Source: Chlorocebus sabaeus (taxonomy: Eukaryota > Chordata > Mammalia > Primates > Cercopithecidae). Taken from it: a stretch of DNA of 64,000 bases. Position numbers and translations under genes: made by a program. The notes beneath the pieces were generated by a model, which was given only the letters and a program-made list of their open reading frames with translations, did not search any database and was not told the origin of the DNA. Where the stretch lies: the NCBI RefSeq assembly GCF_047675955.1, contig NC_132911.1, positions 81,359,208 to 81,423,207 on the forward strand. Direction: 5' to 3'. The stretch's first letter is position 1, and each line of letters opens with the position of its first letter. Below are positions 1-12,025 of this stretch, one piece after another.

Positions 1-696
1 CTAATTTAATGAAAGCATTTGAATTCTACTGGCTCACTTTATATTCTTGGCTTTAGTGAACTCCAGTGGGAGTTTTCAGTATGTAGATTTATGACCAGCA
101 GAATTAGTTTTAACATTTTTAATTTCTTTTCTTACAAAGTTTGAATTTAACTTCTACTTGATGAGACATCTTCATGACTATAATGAAGTTTTGTGGGAAA
201 CAACATAATTTAGCATAAATACTTGTAATTTTATTATGTTGTATTTTAGAACAAATTGATTCTTTGGACACAATGGACAATATTGTGATTTAATTATTCC
301 TTTCCTTTTTTCAGGGTACCATAGGTGTCATCTTTATGTCATTTTCTGTTTTCATAGCTTCTAAATTCATGTACATATTAATTAAACAAACAGTTTTGTG
401 TCTTGACAAGAGGATTTCCCACACATAGATTTCCAATGGAATATAACCATAGTCTCCTGGTAATTTCAATCTTTACAATATTACGGATTGGGAGATTTTA
501 CTTTATTTACAAAAACTTCTCTAAGTGCAACTTCTTAATTAAATGACCTAATTTAAAATATTGAATTATTTTAATCTGTTTCCTTCTAGACCAGGGAAGA
601 AAGAAACAAAATGGAGATTGGTTACATTTAAGACGGAATTTCTATAGCAAAAGAAAATACAAAAATCAGAATTGGGGCTTAAAAGTTGTATAATCT
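1..696. other. Unassigned AT-rich sequence
   Basis: I see no long reading frame, RNA gene or recognisable repeat in this stretch. It is AT-rich background sequence ending at the 5' edge of an Alu. Confidence 0.6.
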
Positions 697-1008
697 GGCC
701 AGGCACGGTGGCTCATGCCTGTAATCCCAGCCCTTTGGGAGGCTGAGGCAGGTGGATCATAAGGTCAGGAGATCGAGACCATCCTGGCTAACATGGTGAA
801 ACCCCATCTCTACTAAAAATACAAAAAATTAGTTGGGTGTGGTGGTGCACACTTGTAGTCCCAGCTACTCGGGACGCTAAGGCAGGAGAATCGCTTGAAC
901 CTGGGAGTCAGAGGTTGCAGTGAGCCAAGATCACATCACTGCACTCCAGCCTGGGCGACAGTGAGACTCTGCCTCAAAAAAAAAAAAAAAAAAGAAGAAG
1001 TTGTATAA
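683..1008 (+). mobile_element. Alu SINE (AluS-like) with target-site duplication
   Basis: The Alu body runs from about 697 to 997 in sense orientation. It has the left monomer with GGCTCATGCCTGTAATCCCA, the middle A-rich linker, the right monomer and an A tail with a GAAGAAG ending. An 11-bp direct repeat AAGTTGTATAA at 683-693 and 998-1008 flanks it, as expected for L1-mediated retroposition. Substitutions at several CpG sites (for example CGCGG to CACGG) suggest a middle-aged S-type copy. The subfamily is not resolved. Confidence 0.95.
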
Positions 1009-2277
1009 CTTAGGCTTAGTTTTTTCCTTTCCCTTCTTACCGTAATGAATAGTTATTTACAACTATTGTAGTCTCCATGTTTACTGTATGAAATGCTGAT
1101 AGCAGCAATTTTAATGGTAAAATTGTGAAACAATATTCATAGCTGTCAGAAAAAGGTCATTCCATTTGCATTCATTAGAAACCTGGAGGACCGTGCAGTG
1201 TGTGTTTCCTTTGGGATGGTGCAGCTATTGATTTATATACAGCTGGAGGAAAAATTAATTAGGATTATATTTCACTTATTACTGCGGGCTGTGTAATAAG
1301 AAAGAAAAACACTTTTTGTTAGAAAGTTGAACAGAAAATACCTATATAGAATCATTCTTTCTTAAATCACAACTACTTCATCATACAATTTTTTTTTTAT
1401 AACCTAGTTAAAGGCTTAGCATTTGTGGCAATTTAATTAGCACCTTGAAAAATAAGTAGTTTAGTACATATCTTATATTAATAATGATAATTTAAATTAA
1501 GCAAAAGAGACATTTTCTCCTTGTTAGTTGAAACTTTCCTTCTCTAAGCTAAGTCTTTGTATATTTGTCGACAGTGAGTTTGCAGGCTTGGGAGACTTTT
1601 TGCCAAAAGAGTTAAATAAAAAACAAAACAGAGACCAGAATCAGGTGAATTCTCAGGGTGAAGAAACATATCCCACAAATGAGAGTTTTAGTTCTAAGTA
1701 TGTATTTGGCTTCTTTCCATGAACATCACGCATAGTTTTTATATGTGACACATGTTTGAGTTTCATCAAATTGTAGCTACTTTTAATTAACAGCAGAGAA
1801 TAATTTCAAAATGGGGTAGTCAGATGATAAAAGGTAATTTTTGTGTGTTCAAGACATACTTTATGAATGGAAACATCTGCCTATGGTGACCTTTCTAACA
1901 TTAAAATTCTATAAACTCTCCTATTGTTTTTTAGATGAGTAGCATTTAAGAGAAACCCACTTCCTGGCCAGTGGTGAGCAATGAAGTGTTGAATCAGCAT
2001 TTATGGGAAATACAATATCAAACAGAAGCCTTTTGATGCCACTGTAATATGCTAAAAGTAAAGTATATAAACTCATTACTACTATTAGAAATTCATAGGC
2101 TTTATGAAAAGAGCTTATGAAAGGTCATCAAGAAAAGAGTATAAATCTGGGTTGCTAATATATTTTATAGATTAAACATTATCTAAGAAATGATGCCTAG
2201 GATTAAAAAATACAATGCTCCCCTCTCAAAACTTTTAAATATTTTTTCTCAACTATGACCATAAAAATCTATTTATC
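1009..2277. other. Unassigned AT-rich sequence
   Basis: No repeat family or gene was recognised between the two Alus. A 64-codon open frame at 1528-1722 shows no familiar motif and is of chance length for AT-rich DNA. Confidence 0.5.
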
Positions 2278-2576
2278 GGCTGGTTACAGCGGCTCATGCC
2301 TGTAATCTCAGCACTTTGGGAGGCTGAGGTGGGTGGATCACCTGAGATCAGGAGATCGAGACCAGCCTGACCAGTATGGTGAAACCTGTCTCTACTAAAA
2401 AAAATACAAAAATTAGCTGGGTGTGGTGGTGTGCACCTGTAATCCCAGCTACTCAGGGAGATGAGACAGGGGAATTGCTTGAACTTGGGAGGCGGAAGTT
2501 GCAGCAAGTTGAGATCACGCCACTGCACTGCAACGTGGGTGACAGAGCAAGACTTCGTCTCAAAAAGAAAAAAAAA
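2278..2576 (+). mobile_element. Alu SINE, older copy
   Basis: Both Alu monomers are present in sense orientation, starting GGCTGGTTACAGCGGCTCAT and ending in an interrupted A tail at about 2561-2576. Many CpG-derived and private substitutions (such as CAGGGAGATGAGACAGGGGAA in place of the usual right-arm text) point to an older S- or J-type copy. Flanking duplication is weak (CTATTT on both sides). Open frames on both strands here are translated Alu. Confidence 0.93.
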
Positions 2577-3044
2577 GCCTATTTCTGAATATATCTAGTG
2601 GAATATAAATTTAGTGAACTTTTTTCCTTTTCATCTCTTTTTCAAATACTTGGAACTCTTTCAAGAGAAAGAAGTTTTTACCTTGAGTAATTTGGGACTT
2701 TGCTTTCTAGAGTGATTCATGATATTTTCCATGATGGCACATTTTGCATTCATTTGCAAAAATCCTATGAGATCATTATATGAGATTCATTGCAAGCCCT
2801 TGGCTTTTGTAGTGAATCTAGCTTTTTCAGCTTGTTTTGGGGGTCATGCTATGTGCTAAATTAATTAGATAACTAAGAGTTATATAAAATCATGGAAGTA
2901 CAAGGCTAAAATTTTGAATTACTTTCTTTACTAAAACAAAATGACCAGATCTATATTTCTTAGGAAAATTTGTTAATCAAGAACCAATTAATTTATTGGT
3001 TCACATTTTATTGAAAAGATAATATTTTAAAGATATTGATTTCT
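2577..3044. other. Unassigned sequence
   Basis: No recognisable gene or repeat was seen. The base composition resembles the flanks. Confidence 0.4.
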
Positions 3045-3480
3045 TAGGTTGTGAGAAACACAAAAGATAACTCAGATATGGTTCTTCACCATGAAGTGCT
3101 TATAAACTAGTAGGGAAAATTTCATGGAAAAAGTGGATAATATGTAATATGTTACTTAAGCATAAAAGAAAATCATGTATAAAACAATGAGTGACATCTT
3201 CCTTTCAGAATGGTTATTAAAGAAGAAATAATTGGGAATTATATTTTCAAAATGGGTAAATATTTGACAGAGTATTTTACATGGACAAAAGACTAAAGAG
3301 CAAAATCACAATGATGAGAAAGTATCTCTTTTTTGCTCTAGAAAATGGTAGATCATTTCCTAGAGAATATTTAAATGACTAGACAGGCAAGTTGAAACCA
3401 CAATAGGGGAAGTCTTCTATAGGAGATTTAGGAATTTATATTTTGCTTAGATGTAATGGAGAGATTATGAAGAGTCATGA
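3045..3480 (-). repeat. Degenerate L2-like LINE fragment, antisense
   Basis: The stretch around 3060-3130 reads like the reverse complement of the L2 3' region (a track resembling 'ggtccctgccctcaaggagcttac' with many changes), followed by L2-like purine-rich text. The similarity is faint and was judged by eye. It could also be unrelated unique sequence. Confidence 0.3.
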
Positions 3481-4144
3481 GCATGGAAGCATATATGATC
3501 ATAGTAATTCTAGAGAAGAAACAATCTTACTTTCTCTTTTCCCCGAACATTTCACCTGGCTTATTCCCAATCATCCTTAGAAATTGACTGTTGGTTTGGC
3601 TCCCCCGTGTGCCTGACTCCTCACCCATTCCAGAATGACCTATTATCTCACATACTCTGTGCTTGCATGACACCAAATGAATGCTCTATTATATAGTGTG
3701 TATCCCACCTTTCTATGCCTACTAGTATAATAATAAAGCCCATTTCCCCCACTGCATGGTTTTGAGTTCATTATTATCTTCCTGAACCATTGTAGGCACT
3801 GACATCTTTTCTTAGAGGTTAGATTAGTAACATATGAAGAGAATGAATTTAGCTCTGTGTCTGGTCCAATCTGTTTCTAATCACTATAAAACATACTGAA
3901 ATGCTGGCCTGACCCCTAGCATCTTTTGAGAATAGTTTCAGACAATGGTTCTATGAGTGGGAGAAATGGATTGGGTAAATGGAAGCTTTATTGAGGTAGC
4001 CAGACATGCTAGATGGCAAAAAATTCTGAAATAAGTGTGCTTACAATTCTGTTTTCAGTATTTGGTGGGAGAAAAAAGGAAGAGAGATAAAGTATAGTAG
4101 TAAATGAAAAGGCGTGAGATCTCAAAAGTCTTTTGAGATTTATT
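3481..4144. other. Unassigned sequence
   Basis: No gene was recognised. It includes a slightly more GC-rich, C-rich patch at about 3535-3660 that matches nothing I can name. Part of 3960-4090 may be more of the same old L2. Confidence 0.35.
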
Positions 4145-4342
4145 GCATGGCATGGTGACTATCGTTAGTTATAACGATTACACTTTCTAAATTGCTAAGA
4201 GAGTAAATTTCAAATGTTCTTACCACAAAAATGATAAATATTTGAGGCAATAGACATGTTAATTAGGTTGATTTAATCATCCCACATTGTATACATATAT
4301 TATAACAACACTTTGTACCCCATAATACATACAATACAAAAA
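4145..4342 (+). repeat. L1 3' UTR fragment (L1MA/L1MB type), sense
   Basis: The sequence has the order typical of mammalian-wide L1 3' UTRs. A 'GACTAT.GTTA.TAA' start is followed by an AAATGATAAATATTTGAGG segment, then 'GTTAATTAG.TTGATTTAATCAT' and a 'TGTACCCCATAATACATACAAT' tail. Only the last ~200 bp of the element is present, as in a strongly 5'-truncated LINE insertion. Confidence 0.7.
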
Positions 4343-4803
4343 AGGGGGAGAGAAGACTAGGTCCTTATGTAATGTAGACTTGAACTTGAGGATATACAGA
4401 AGATAAAGAGCTAGTGGGCATGGGCAAGAAGTAAACTAAGTAATTGATAGAGCAATAAATTAAAAGATGTAGCAGATATGTATGATATGTAAAGACAGAT
4501 ACTTAGAGGGATATCCTTTACATTTGAGAACAGGCAAGGGTGGGTGATAGGGATGTGGGAAAAACTTGAGGGCATGTCAGGAAAATGAGAATGTCATCTG
4601 AAATAAAATCTTCTAATAAAACTAGTAAGATAGGGATTTGGAGTACTTTGAGCAGGATTGTCAAAAACTGTAAAACGTAAAACTATTGAGAGAAAGATGA
4701 GAAGGCAGCATTACTAAGTTGTGCTTAAGGAAAATTACATTCTCAATATGTTGAGCATTTATTGGACAAAGATAACCAGCTTAAAATGAATTTGAAAATG
4801 TTA
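4343..4803. other. Unassigned sequence
   Basis: Purine-rich sequence with no recognised repeat, RNA gene or coding frame. It may be degraded L2. Confidence 0.35.
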
Positions 4804-4945
4804 AATTCATTCAACAACTATTTATTTAGGTCCTACTCTGTGCCTAACGCTGATCTAACCCCTATATATGAACATCACATAAAACAACAAAATTCCTGCC
4901 CTCAAGGAGGTTATATTCTAGTGGGCAGTCAGATAAATATATATA
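4804..4945 (-). repeat. L2 3'-end fragment, antisense
   Basis: The reverse complement matches the L2 3' terminus. The plus strand reads 'ATTCATTCAACAACTATTTA' and then 'CCTGCCCTCAAGGAGGTTA', the hallmarks of this family. The 79-codon open frame across it is a chance translation. Confidence 0.75.
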
Positions 4946-5045
4946 TATATATGACAAATATGTTATATTTAAATATATTAATCATATATTTTGTTACATA
5001 AATTATATGTGTCATACTTAAATAATATATCTACACATATATATT
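4935..5045. repeat. TA-rich low-complexity tract
   Basis: Runs of alternating T and A (for example 4938-4952) and ATATATT blocks. It is a decayed AT microsatellite next to the L2 end. Confidence 0.7.
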
Positions 5046-6532
5046 AGTATAGGCTACATCTTTCATGGATTTTATCATTTTTTCATCTTATTAAAAGAGA
5101 CTTGGCTATCAAAAATTTGAAAGCACTTGGATGCCACAGAGTTCTCCAGGTCTGAGAACATTTTTTGTTCTGGAATCCGTTCTCTTTTTATGATTTGCCT
5201 GCTTTCTGAAGACTGGAGAAGGGGACATTTTAATGCCTGTGATAAGAACTCTGGGAACTTTATAACAATGAATGACAATGTTACTAAAATACATGTCCAA
5301 ATTACAGTTGCTCTTTTCCTTTCAGATACCTTACATTCTTTCTCTTCTTTTAACTTTGAGTTTTGTCTTGGGTCTTTTCTTTTGGCCCTCCTCTTGACTC
5401 TTGATCACATTCACGGCTTCACTTACCGGAATGAATGAAATGGGAGAGTCATTGAGCTATCTAATATAGGCAGCAAAGATCCTCTCCCTCCCATGTTTGT
5501 TCTGCTCCTGGAAAAGTAAAATTAATCTAATGTATAAGTTAAAATTAGTCTATCCTTTATCGTGGTTGCCACTGAATCTCTCTACTTTCCTGGAGGCATG
5601 AAGTTGAGTTAGTGTCTCTTCCACTGCCATGCCATCTGGCCATCTTCCTTTCACTTTATTCCAATAACACTTAGCAGACGTGGATTCAAATTGGTGGTGA
5701 CTTCCAGACATATGCACTATTCTTGATTTGAATTAAGGTAAAAGGGAAGCCCAGGCTTATGTAGCATAATTAACTGGACAACACCTCAAAAGAACTCGGA
5801 AGTATACACTCAGAGATGAATTAATTTAATTTTTTTTAAAAATACGTATTTAAAAGACTAAAGCAAGTATAAATACAGATCTGAGAAAGGCTTTAGACTT
5901 AATTATCACAGTCCAAAGTAAAGATTGTTGCTATGACATATTGCCTTACCCATCTACCTAATTGAAGTCATGTTTTTAGTTGCTAATATACTGACTGCTG
6001 ATGGAGAAATTTGTTTCTGTTTGCTTGTGTTGAGTTTGCTTTATCCTCCTCACTCTAGAGCCTGATGTGTCCTTTTTTATGACCTTGGATATGTTCCCAA
6101 TTTCATCCAATCATTCACTTAATTGAACATTATCTGATTACCTCCCCACCTGGGCGGGAGACCTCCAAACACTGTAAATATTCATATGCTTCAAATGTAA
6201 GTGAAGGTCAAACTCATACATAACTGAACACCTTTACCCAGAGCATCACAGATGTCTCGTTTCTACAAAATAGATGTTGGAAACTACAAGAATGAATAAA
6301 TGAACTCTCCACAGCTTACTGCCACGTAAACTTGAAAGTCTTGTGATACCCAGTGGCAAATCCAAGTGTGGTGACAAGAAATACAGTGGTGACACTTGAG
6401 TAATCAGATAATCAAATATTGTAAGAGAGGCTATATCTCACTGAAGCCTGAACTAATGTGAAATTATTAGAAAAAGAGAGACTCTAATGAGAATTCAAAA
6501 TAGCATAATAATGAAATATATGGCTTCTCATT
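5046..6532. other. Unassigned sequence
   Basis: No gene or repeat was identified. A 103-codon frame at 5127-5438 on the plus strand and shorter overlapping minus-strand frames have no recognisable domain, no initiation context of note and no homologous look. I treat them as chance frames. Confidence 0.45.
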
Positions 6533-6775
6533 TAGTGAGGACTCAATGTGTGCCAGGCTTTATATTATTTTGGTTGTACCTACAATAAAATTATTGTTTT
6601 ACCTACAATGTTTCATTGAATACTCACATCAACTGATCAAAATCAATATTATTATGATTGGTTATTAGATAAGGAAGCTAAGGACTGTAGAGATTAGATA
6701 ATTTTCTGGTATATCGATATCTAAGATTTAACCTCCGGCATAGCTAGGTCCTGAAATCTATATACTCAGCTATTA
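6533..6775 (-). repeat. MIR SINE, antisense
   Basis: The plus strand carries the reverse complement of MIR in the expected order. It has a 'TTAGTGAGGACTCAATGTGTG' type 3' end, a TTCATTGAATACTCACATCAA segment, the conserved core 'TTAGATAAGGAAGCTAAGGA', and the remains of the tRNA-related head. Strongly diverged, as expected for this ancient family. Confidence 0.75.
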
Positions 6776-6884
6776 AATAAACTACATCAATTTAAAGCTA
6801 AAAATATGCATGAAAAAAACCTTAGTTGATTGAGGGAGAAGATTCAGAGTGTCTATTTAAATAGATTTTGGAGTGAGAACACTA

Positions 6885-6954
6885 ATTTCAACAGCTATAG
6901 ATTATACCAGTAAGCAGATCATAATGCTACAGTTATAATTTATAAATGTGGTGA
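6885..6954 (+). repeat. Source copy of a 70-bp dispersed duplication
   Basis: This 70-bp stretch recurs at 9342-9411 in the same orientation with one difference (69/70). It matches no repeat family I know. It is probably the donor, because here it sits in continuous sequence whereas the copy at 9342 abuts another duplicated piece. Confidence 0.85.
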
Positions 6955-9098
6955 TAAATAAATAATGAAAATAATACAAAATAAGCCTTAAACATAAATA
7001 GAAAATTATAGCATGTCTATTAAAAATATTCTAGAAGAAACCCTTAACAACAGATCAAGTTTCTGACCAATGGGCCAGAATGTGATATAATTAAAAAAAT
7101 TTTTGACCCATAATGATGAAATAATCCAACTTGCTTGATATATTTATAAACAATAACTATTATTAAATGTAAACATGCATACCTCATACAACCAAAATAA
7201 TATAATTTTAATAGGGGAACTAGTGCAATTGTAGAAACTGCAAGATAACAAATTTTCCTTGATAGTAGAAGTAGTTCTCTATGTATTTACTTGATATTTA
7301 ACAGAAATAAGACTCTATGGTGCTTTGAAGAAAATTCTGAATATTCACCTTCAGTGAAGTGATGTTCACGAATGTGTGTGAAGTGAGTGAAGTGATGTTC
7401 ACAAATGTGTTTTCAAAACATAAAACTTACGTTAATTCATTTGTTTGGTAAATCCAAAGAAAGATTGAGGATGATTGGAAATTTAAACTCACTTTTTCCG
7501 GTAGAAATAAATGACAACAAAACAAAAAGAACAAGGTACAAGTAGGAAGAAAGCACAGTAATTATGAGTGAAGCTGGCTATGGAAATCTCTGCATTTGAG
7601 CATCTGGCATCAGTAAATTAATACTTGGACTGAAATGCAGTGTAGCTGATTATTGAATTATATATGCTAGATTTTTACTTGTGAGAAGGGACCCAGGGAT
7701 AACTTGGAATATTAAAATGGGAAAAACTTTAAGAGGAGAGACTCATCCTGTTCCACCATGCTGACCAGAAACAGTACTTCTGAGGGAGCAGTGAATACAT
7801 GACCTGTTTTGGAAAAAATAGGAACTCAACTGTCAGAAAGAGCCACAGAGATAAATTTAAGAACCCCGAATAATTGTGTCAAAATATCCGCCTTAATTAT
7901 TTTGGAGAAAACAAGTAAGTAGATCTTTATATCCTTGAAATTCAAGTAGAGTTGTGCTTCCTTTATGACCTTACACAGCTGGGTTAGTTTGTTCTCTAAA
8001 GGTGTTTTTAGGTAAACTTGCTTTTAGTCTCAAACCATGCACTTAAATAAAGATGAATTTAGTCAGGATTTCAGGTCTAATTTCCCACTCTGGAAGCATT
8101 GTGTCAAGAAACAAAAAGAAAATTTTGAAATAAAATCTTTCCTGTTGGAACAAATGGATTTCTCCTCTTCACGAAGTCTCTATTGCCCTCTGACCTTCAA
8201 GATGCTTTTTGCTAGTGAGACAATCACATTAGCCTGGTATGGCAAAGAGGAGACACTTTGGGAAAACAGTATTTTGCATGAAACAACTTTTAATTTTTTC
8301 CCTGATGAGTCTGGAAGCCTATGGCTACTTTTAAACTCCACTGTATAACTCTTGAGAAGTAAATGTGCCGTGGTACTAAGCCCATTGTTAAAGGGAACTT
8401 ACAGTAGTAACAAATGGGCACAAAAGGAAGAAAAGGAGGAAGTAAGGCTGGAAAATAATCAAACGAAAATGCCAACTTGTATTTCTATTGCTTTTTTGCC
8501 TCCCATATCCATTGGAATTTTAGTTTGGATTATCCAAACAGAATAGGAATATATATCAATATTCTAGGCTTGCAGGAGGTCACATTGAAAATAGAGAAAG
8601 TCTGTGAACTACAAGTCTAGTGGTGGATCTGGGACTGGAATACTGATTTCCTGACTAACCTGGGTATTCTTGTAATTAGGAGTTCTATTGAATGAAATCT
8701 GAGTTTTATAAAAGTGTCTTCAGAAAACGATTCCATATTTCCATTTCACATAATTCAGTATGAACGTGAGAATTGAGGTTCAGCAGATAAGCAGCAAGAA
8801 ATGTAACATGCAAAACAATTCTTACCCCCCAGTGAATATTTAATGTATTCTTTTCTGTGCTTTAGGTTAAAGTAAATTTTTGCTCATACAAGAAATAAAT
8901 TTTGCTTAGGTAAAATGTAGTGTATTATTTTTCTTCCTATAATTAGTAAGTGGCCTTGAGGGATCAAAATTGCTGAGTAGTATGATAAAGCACTAGTTAA
9001 TGTAGATTTGTTTATCCAAAACATATTCATTTTTTTTCTGAAATAAAAACCTCTTTAGTCAAATGGTATCACATAGTTAATTTATTTTCCCCTTTTTA
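6955..9098. other. Unassigned sequence with a small tandem duplication
   Basis: No gene was recognised. The 103-codon frame at 8037-8348 and overlapping frames have no familiar features. The stretch includes the 33-bp-period duplication described separately. The remainder is unremarkable AT-rich sequence. Confidence 0.45.
7353..7410. repeat. Two-copy tandem duplication, period 33 bp
   Basis: AGTGAAGTGATGTTCAC is followed by G or A and AATGTGT at 7353-7377 and again at 7386-7410. The single A/G difference indicates a fairly recent local duplication. Confidence 0.9.
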
Positions 9099-9321
9099 AA
9101 TATCAGACCATGTAAATTACACTGTAACACTCAAAACTGAGCTTGGCAGGGCTCAGTAGAAGTGCTGCTCTGCACAACAGAAGCTTTTAGATAAGTCGGC
9201 TCAAATGTTCTTAGTTGGATTTCACTGCATCAGATAAATGAACAGAACACTTTATTTACATAGGAAGTAGACTAAAGATGAACAAAGTGTCCTTTCCAAC
9301 AGTAATACAGGACCTATTCTT

Positions 9322-9411
9322 AATATCAGACCATGTAAATTATTTCAACAGCTATAGATTATACCAGTAAGCAGATCATAATGCTACAGTTATAATTTGT
9401 AAATGTGGTGA
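9322..9411 (+). repeat. Composite templated insertion of two upstream sequences
   Basis: Bases 9322-9342 match 9099-9119 exactly (21/21). Without a gap, bases 9342-9411 then match 6885-6954 (69/70). The two donors lie about 0.2 kb and 2.5 kb upstream in the same orientation. Neither is a known mobile element. The structure is that of replication template switching rather than retroposition: there is no A tail and no flanking duplication of the whole block. Confidence 0.85.
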
Positions 9412-9587
9412 AAATAAAAGTATATTTCATTGTATATACTTGTAAACAATATGTATGGTTATCTCCACATAAAATTCATTTTGATTTATTAAAAAGATTT
9501 AAAATTTAAATATTGAAAAACCAGTTTGTTTTCTTTAAAAACCATGGAGTAAGCACTCTTCTAATTGAGCAACACCTCTTGATGGGC

Positions 9588-9800
9588 TGCTGAGGCAGAC
9601 AGACCTGAGTTTGAATCCTTATAAACTATTGCCACCTTGAACATATTATTTTACTTCTAAGACTCAGTATTTTCATCTGTAATTTGGAGATAATAATGTC
9701 TTCCTTCTAGGGATGTTAGGAGAGGGCAGACAATTTTGTAGAGGGCATGCACTCTGCCTGACACGTTATGGTTCTCAATAATTGGTAGACATTATCAACT
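9588..9800 (+). repeat. MIR SINE, sense
   Basis: MIR order is visible. A 'CTGAGTTTGAATCCT' tRNA-related segment is followed by 'CCTTGAACATATTATTTTACTTCTAAGACTCAG', a 'TTTTCATCTGTAATTTGGAGATAATAATG' core and a degraded 3' end with 'TCTGCCTGACACGTTATGG'. Well diverged. Confidence 0.85.
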
Positions 9801-10440
9801 TAGACATTTTTTATTGTCAGATAAAGGATGCTACAAATTTTCTAATAACAACAACTCCACCATTACCCTCTGTTTTGGGACATGATGGATACCAGATTAA
9901 ACAGATTAATATATTTAGAGAATATTGCCCTTATTTGTGCCTTGATAAATGGATATAAAATAGTACCCGGCAACTACCAAAGGGAGATTTTTGTGGTAAG
10001 TTTCAACAGCACATGGGTTATTGCCTGGCTCCAGCCCTCAAGAATACAGAGCATTTCCTCCAAAGCTCAACAGCATCATATCTGGAATATTATTAGTATC
10101 TGTAGAGAAAAGAAAAATTTGTTTTTGGGGAATTGTCTAGAAGTATTCCCTTTAAATTTGTATTTTTCAAACTACATTATGCATAGTTAGTTTTAACATA
10201 ATCCCTGTAAGAAAAAAACAGATTGATTAATTTGTTACTGACAGTTACATTCTTTTTGTTTTTCTCAGAGGATGCATCTGCTTTCTATTCTGAACATGGT
10301 TCTACTTACAATCTAATTTCCCTACTCTACACTGCTCTATTCTTTCCTGAGTCTGAGTCTGCATTTTAGGCCAATCATCAAATAGTACAGGAAGAGAAGA
10401 CTTAGAAATTGAAGTTTACAGATATACATGCTAGTCTCAT
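9801..10440. other. Unassigned sequence
   Basis: No gene or repeat was recognised. The 102-codon frame at 9882-10190 has no motif and no supporting structure. Confidence 0.4.
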
Positions 10441-10518
10441 TATATATATATGTGTGTGTGTGTATATACATAACGTGTGTGTGTGTGTGTCTATATATAT
10501 ATACACATATGTATATCA
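10441..10518. repeat. Compound (TG)n/(TA)n microsatellite
   Basis: Alternating TATATATG, (TG)n, TATACATAACG, (TG)n and (TA)n blocks. Pure alternating purine-pyrimidine DNA of this kind can be length-polymorphic and adopt Z-form. No function can be read from it. Confidence 0.9.
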
Positions 10519-11419
10519 GGATAGGTGCTTCATGTTTTTTAAGCATGCAATTCTATGGTTTAGGCTTTTCCTAATAATTTCCTGAAATAGGTATGAATTA
10601 CTGCCTCCATATGAAGTGTGATATTTGTCATCTAGTGACAAATGGTTGAATTATTTAAGCACTATTGTTCAAACTTTGCCCCTTTCACTTGGTCTTGGAC
10701 TGTATTTTACTCAGATGCATGAATGAAGACTTTGAAGAAAAAAAACCATTCAGGCTATGTTATGTTTAACTACCAAAAAGTCAATGTGAATAGTTATTAA
10801 ATGAAGATATATAATAAACAATATGCCATTTAAAGAAATATTACCTATGTTAAAACTAAATTCAAGATAGGATTCCATCTTCATGTTAACTTAGTGAGTT
10901 TAAGTTATCTTGCAATGTTAACCTATTCCCTAGAAAACCACCAAGGTGGTATTCGCATCATATTCAATAATATGTATATTCTATCATAAATTGGAGTTAG
11001 AAGGCTTGGGGAGGTTTAACTCTTGGAAGCAGCTCTATTTTTGAGGTTACTGCATTTGGTTGAAGACTCTAGTTTCTCTTCTCTTTAGAAATCGAACCTT
11101 TAATAAGGAACTTAGCAACCTATTTTTTTTTTTAACCATTTAGCATAGAAAACCTTAATGAAAAGATTAATACAAGAGATGAATCATCATACCACAGAAC
11201 AGAATCATAAACCTAAGACTTACAAAGGGCAAAATCGATTTAGACTCATTTTTAACTGATTGTTTCTGAATATTATTTTCATCTATTATATTTTATTTAT
11301 TCTGAACATTTATCTATTATATTTCTAGAATCAGTGGTAACATTTTAAATATACAGCATTGAACGTGTATTAACATAACTATCTAATATGTCTTAACAGA
11401 ATACTATTGGAAACTTTCA
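10519..11419. other. Unassigned AT-rich sequence
   Basis: No gene or repeat was recognised. A short perfect hairpin (ATTTGTCA, TCTAG loop, TGACAAAT) near 10622-10643 is the only structured element noted. Confidence 0.4.
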
Positions 11420-11578
11420 TACATCATATAACACAATCTTAATGTCAGCATCTTACAATGGAACTGAAGTTTCAGAGAGATGATTCAACTCTGCTAATGT
11501 CACATAGCTAATAAACCTCAGGTTAGAATTTTAAATCCAGGATTTCTAACTGCAAAAGCAGCATTTATCCAATTTCGT
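11420..11578 (-). repeat. MIR SINE fragment, antisense
   Basis: The plus strand shows the reverse-complement MIR core: 'CTTACAATGGAACTGAAGTT', 'AGAGAGATGATTCAACT' and 'TGCTAATGTCACATAGCTAA', followed by a degraded 'AATCCAGGATTTCTAACTG' head. Confidence 0.75.
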
Positions 11579-12025
11579 TATGTTTGAATTTTATAATATT
11601 ATGACATACCTCTTTATATTATACTTTAATTGTATTATGCTTTAAAGATTTGCATTTTTTAATAAATTGAAGTTTTATGGCAATGCTGCATTGAGCAAAG
11701 CTATCAGTGCCATTTTTCCAACAGCTTGTACTTAAATCATGTGTCTGGCACATTTGGGCAATCTTCACTGTATTTCAATTTTTTATTATTATTAAATCAG
11801 CTATAGTGATCTTTGATTAGTAGTCTTAGATGTTGTTATTATAATTGTTTGGGGGCACCAGGAACCACACACATGTGTGACGGAGGGCTTAGTCAACAAA
11901 TGTTTAATGGATGGTGTTCTGACTGCTACTAACCAGTGCTTTTCCTGTCCCTCTCTTATCCTTTCCAGGCTTTCTATTTTCTGAGACACAATATTATTAA
12001 AATTAGGCCTACTAATAATGCTACA

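Noticed and set aside
5127..5438. 103-codon plus-strand frame
   Set aside because: No motif, no homologous appearance, and an overlapping minus-strand frame of similar quality. Expected by chance.
8037..8348. 103-codon plus-strand frame
   Set aside because: No recognisable domain and no splice or promoter context. Treated as chance.
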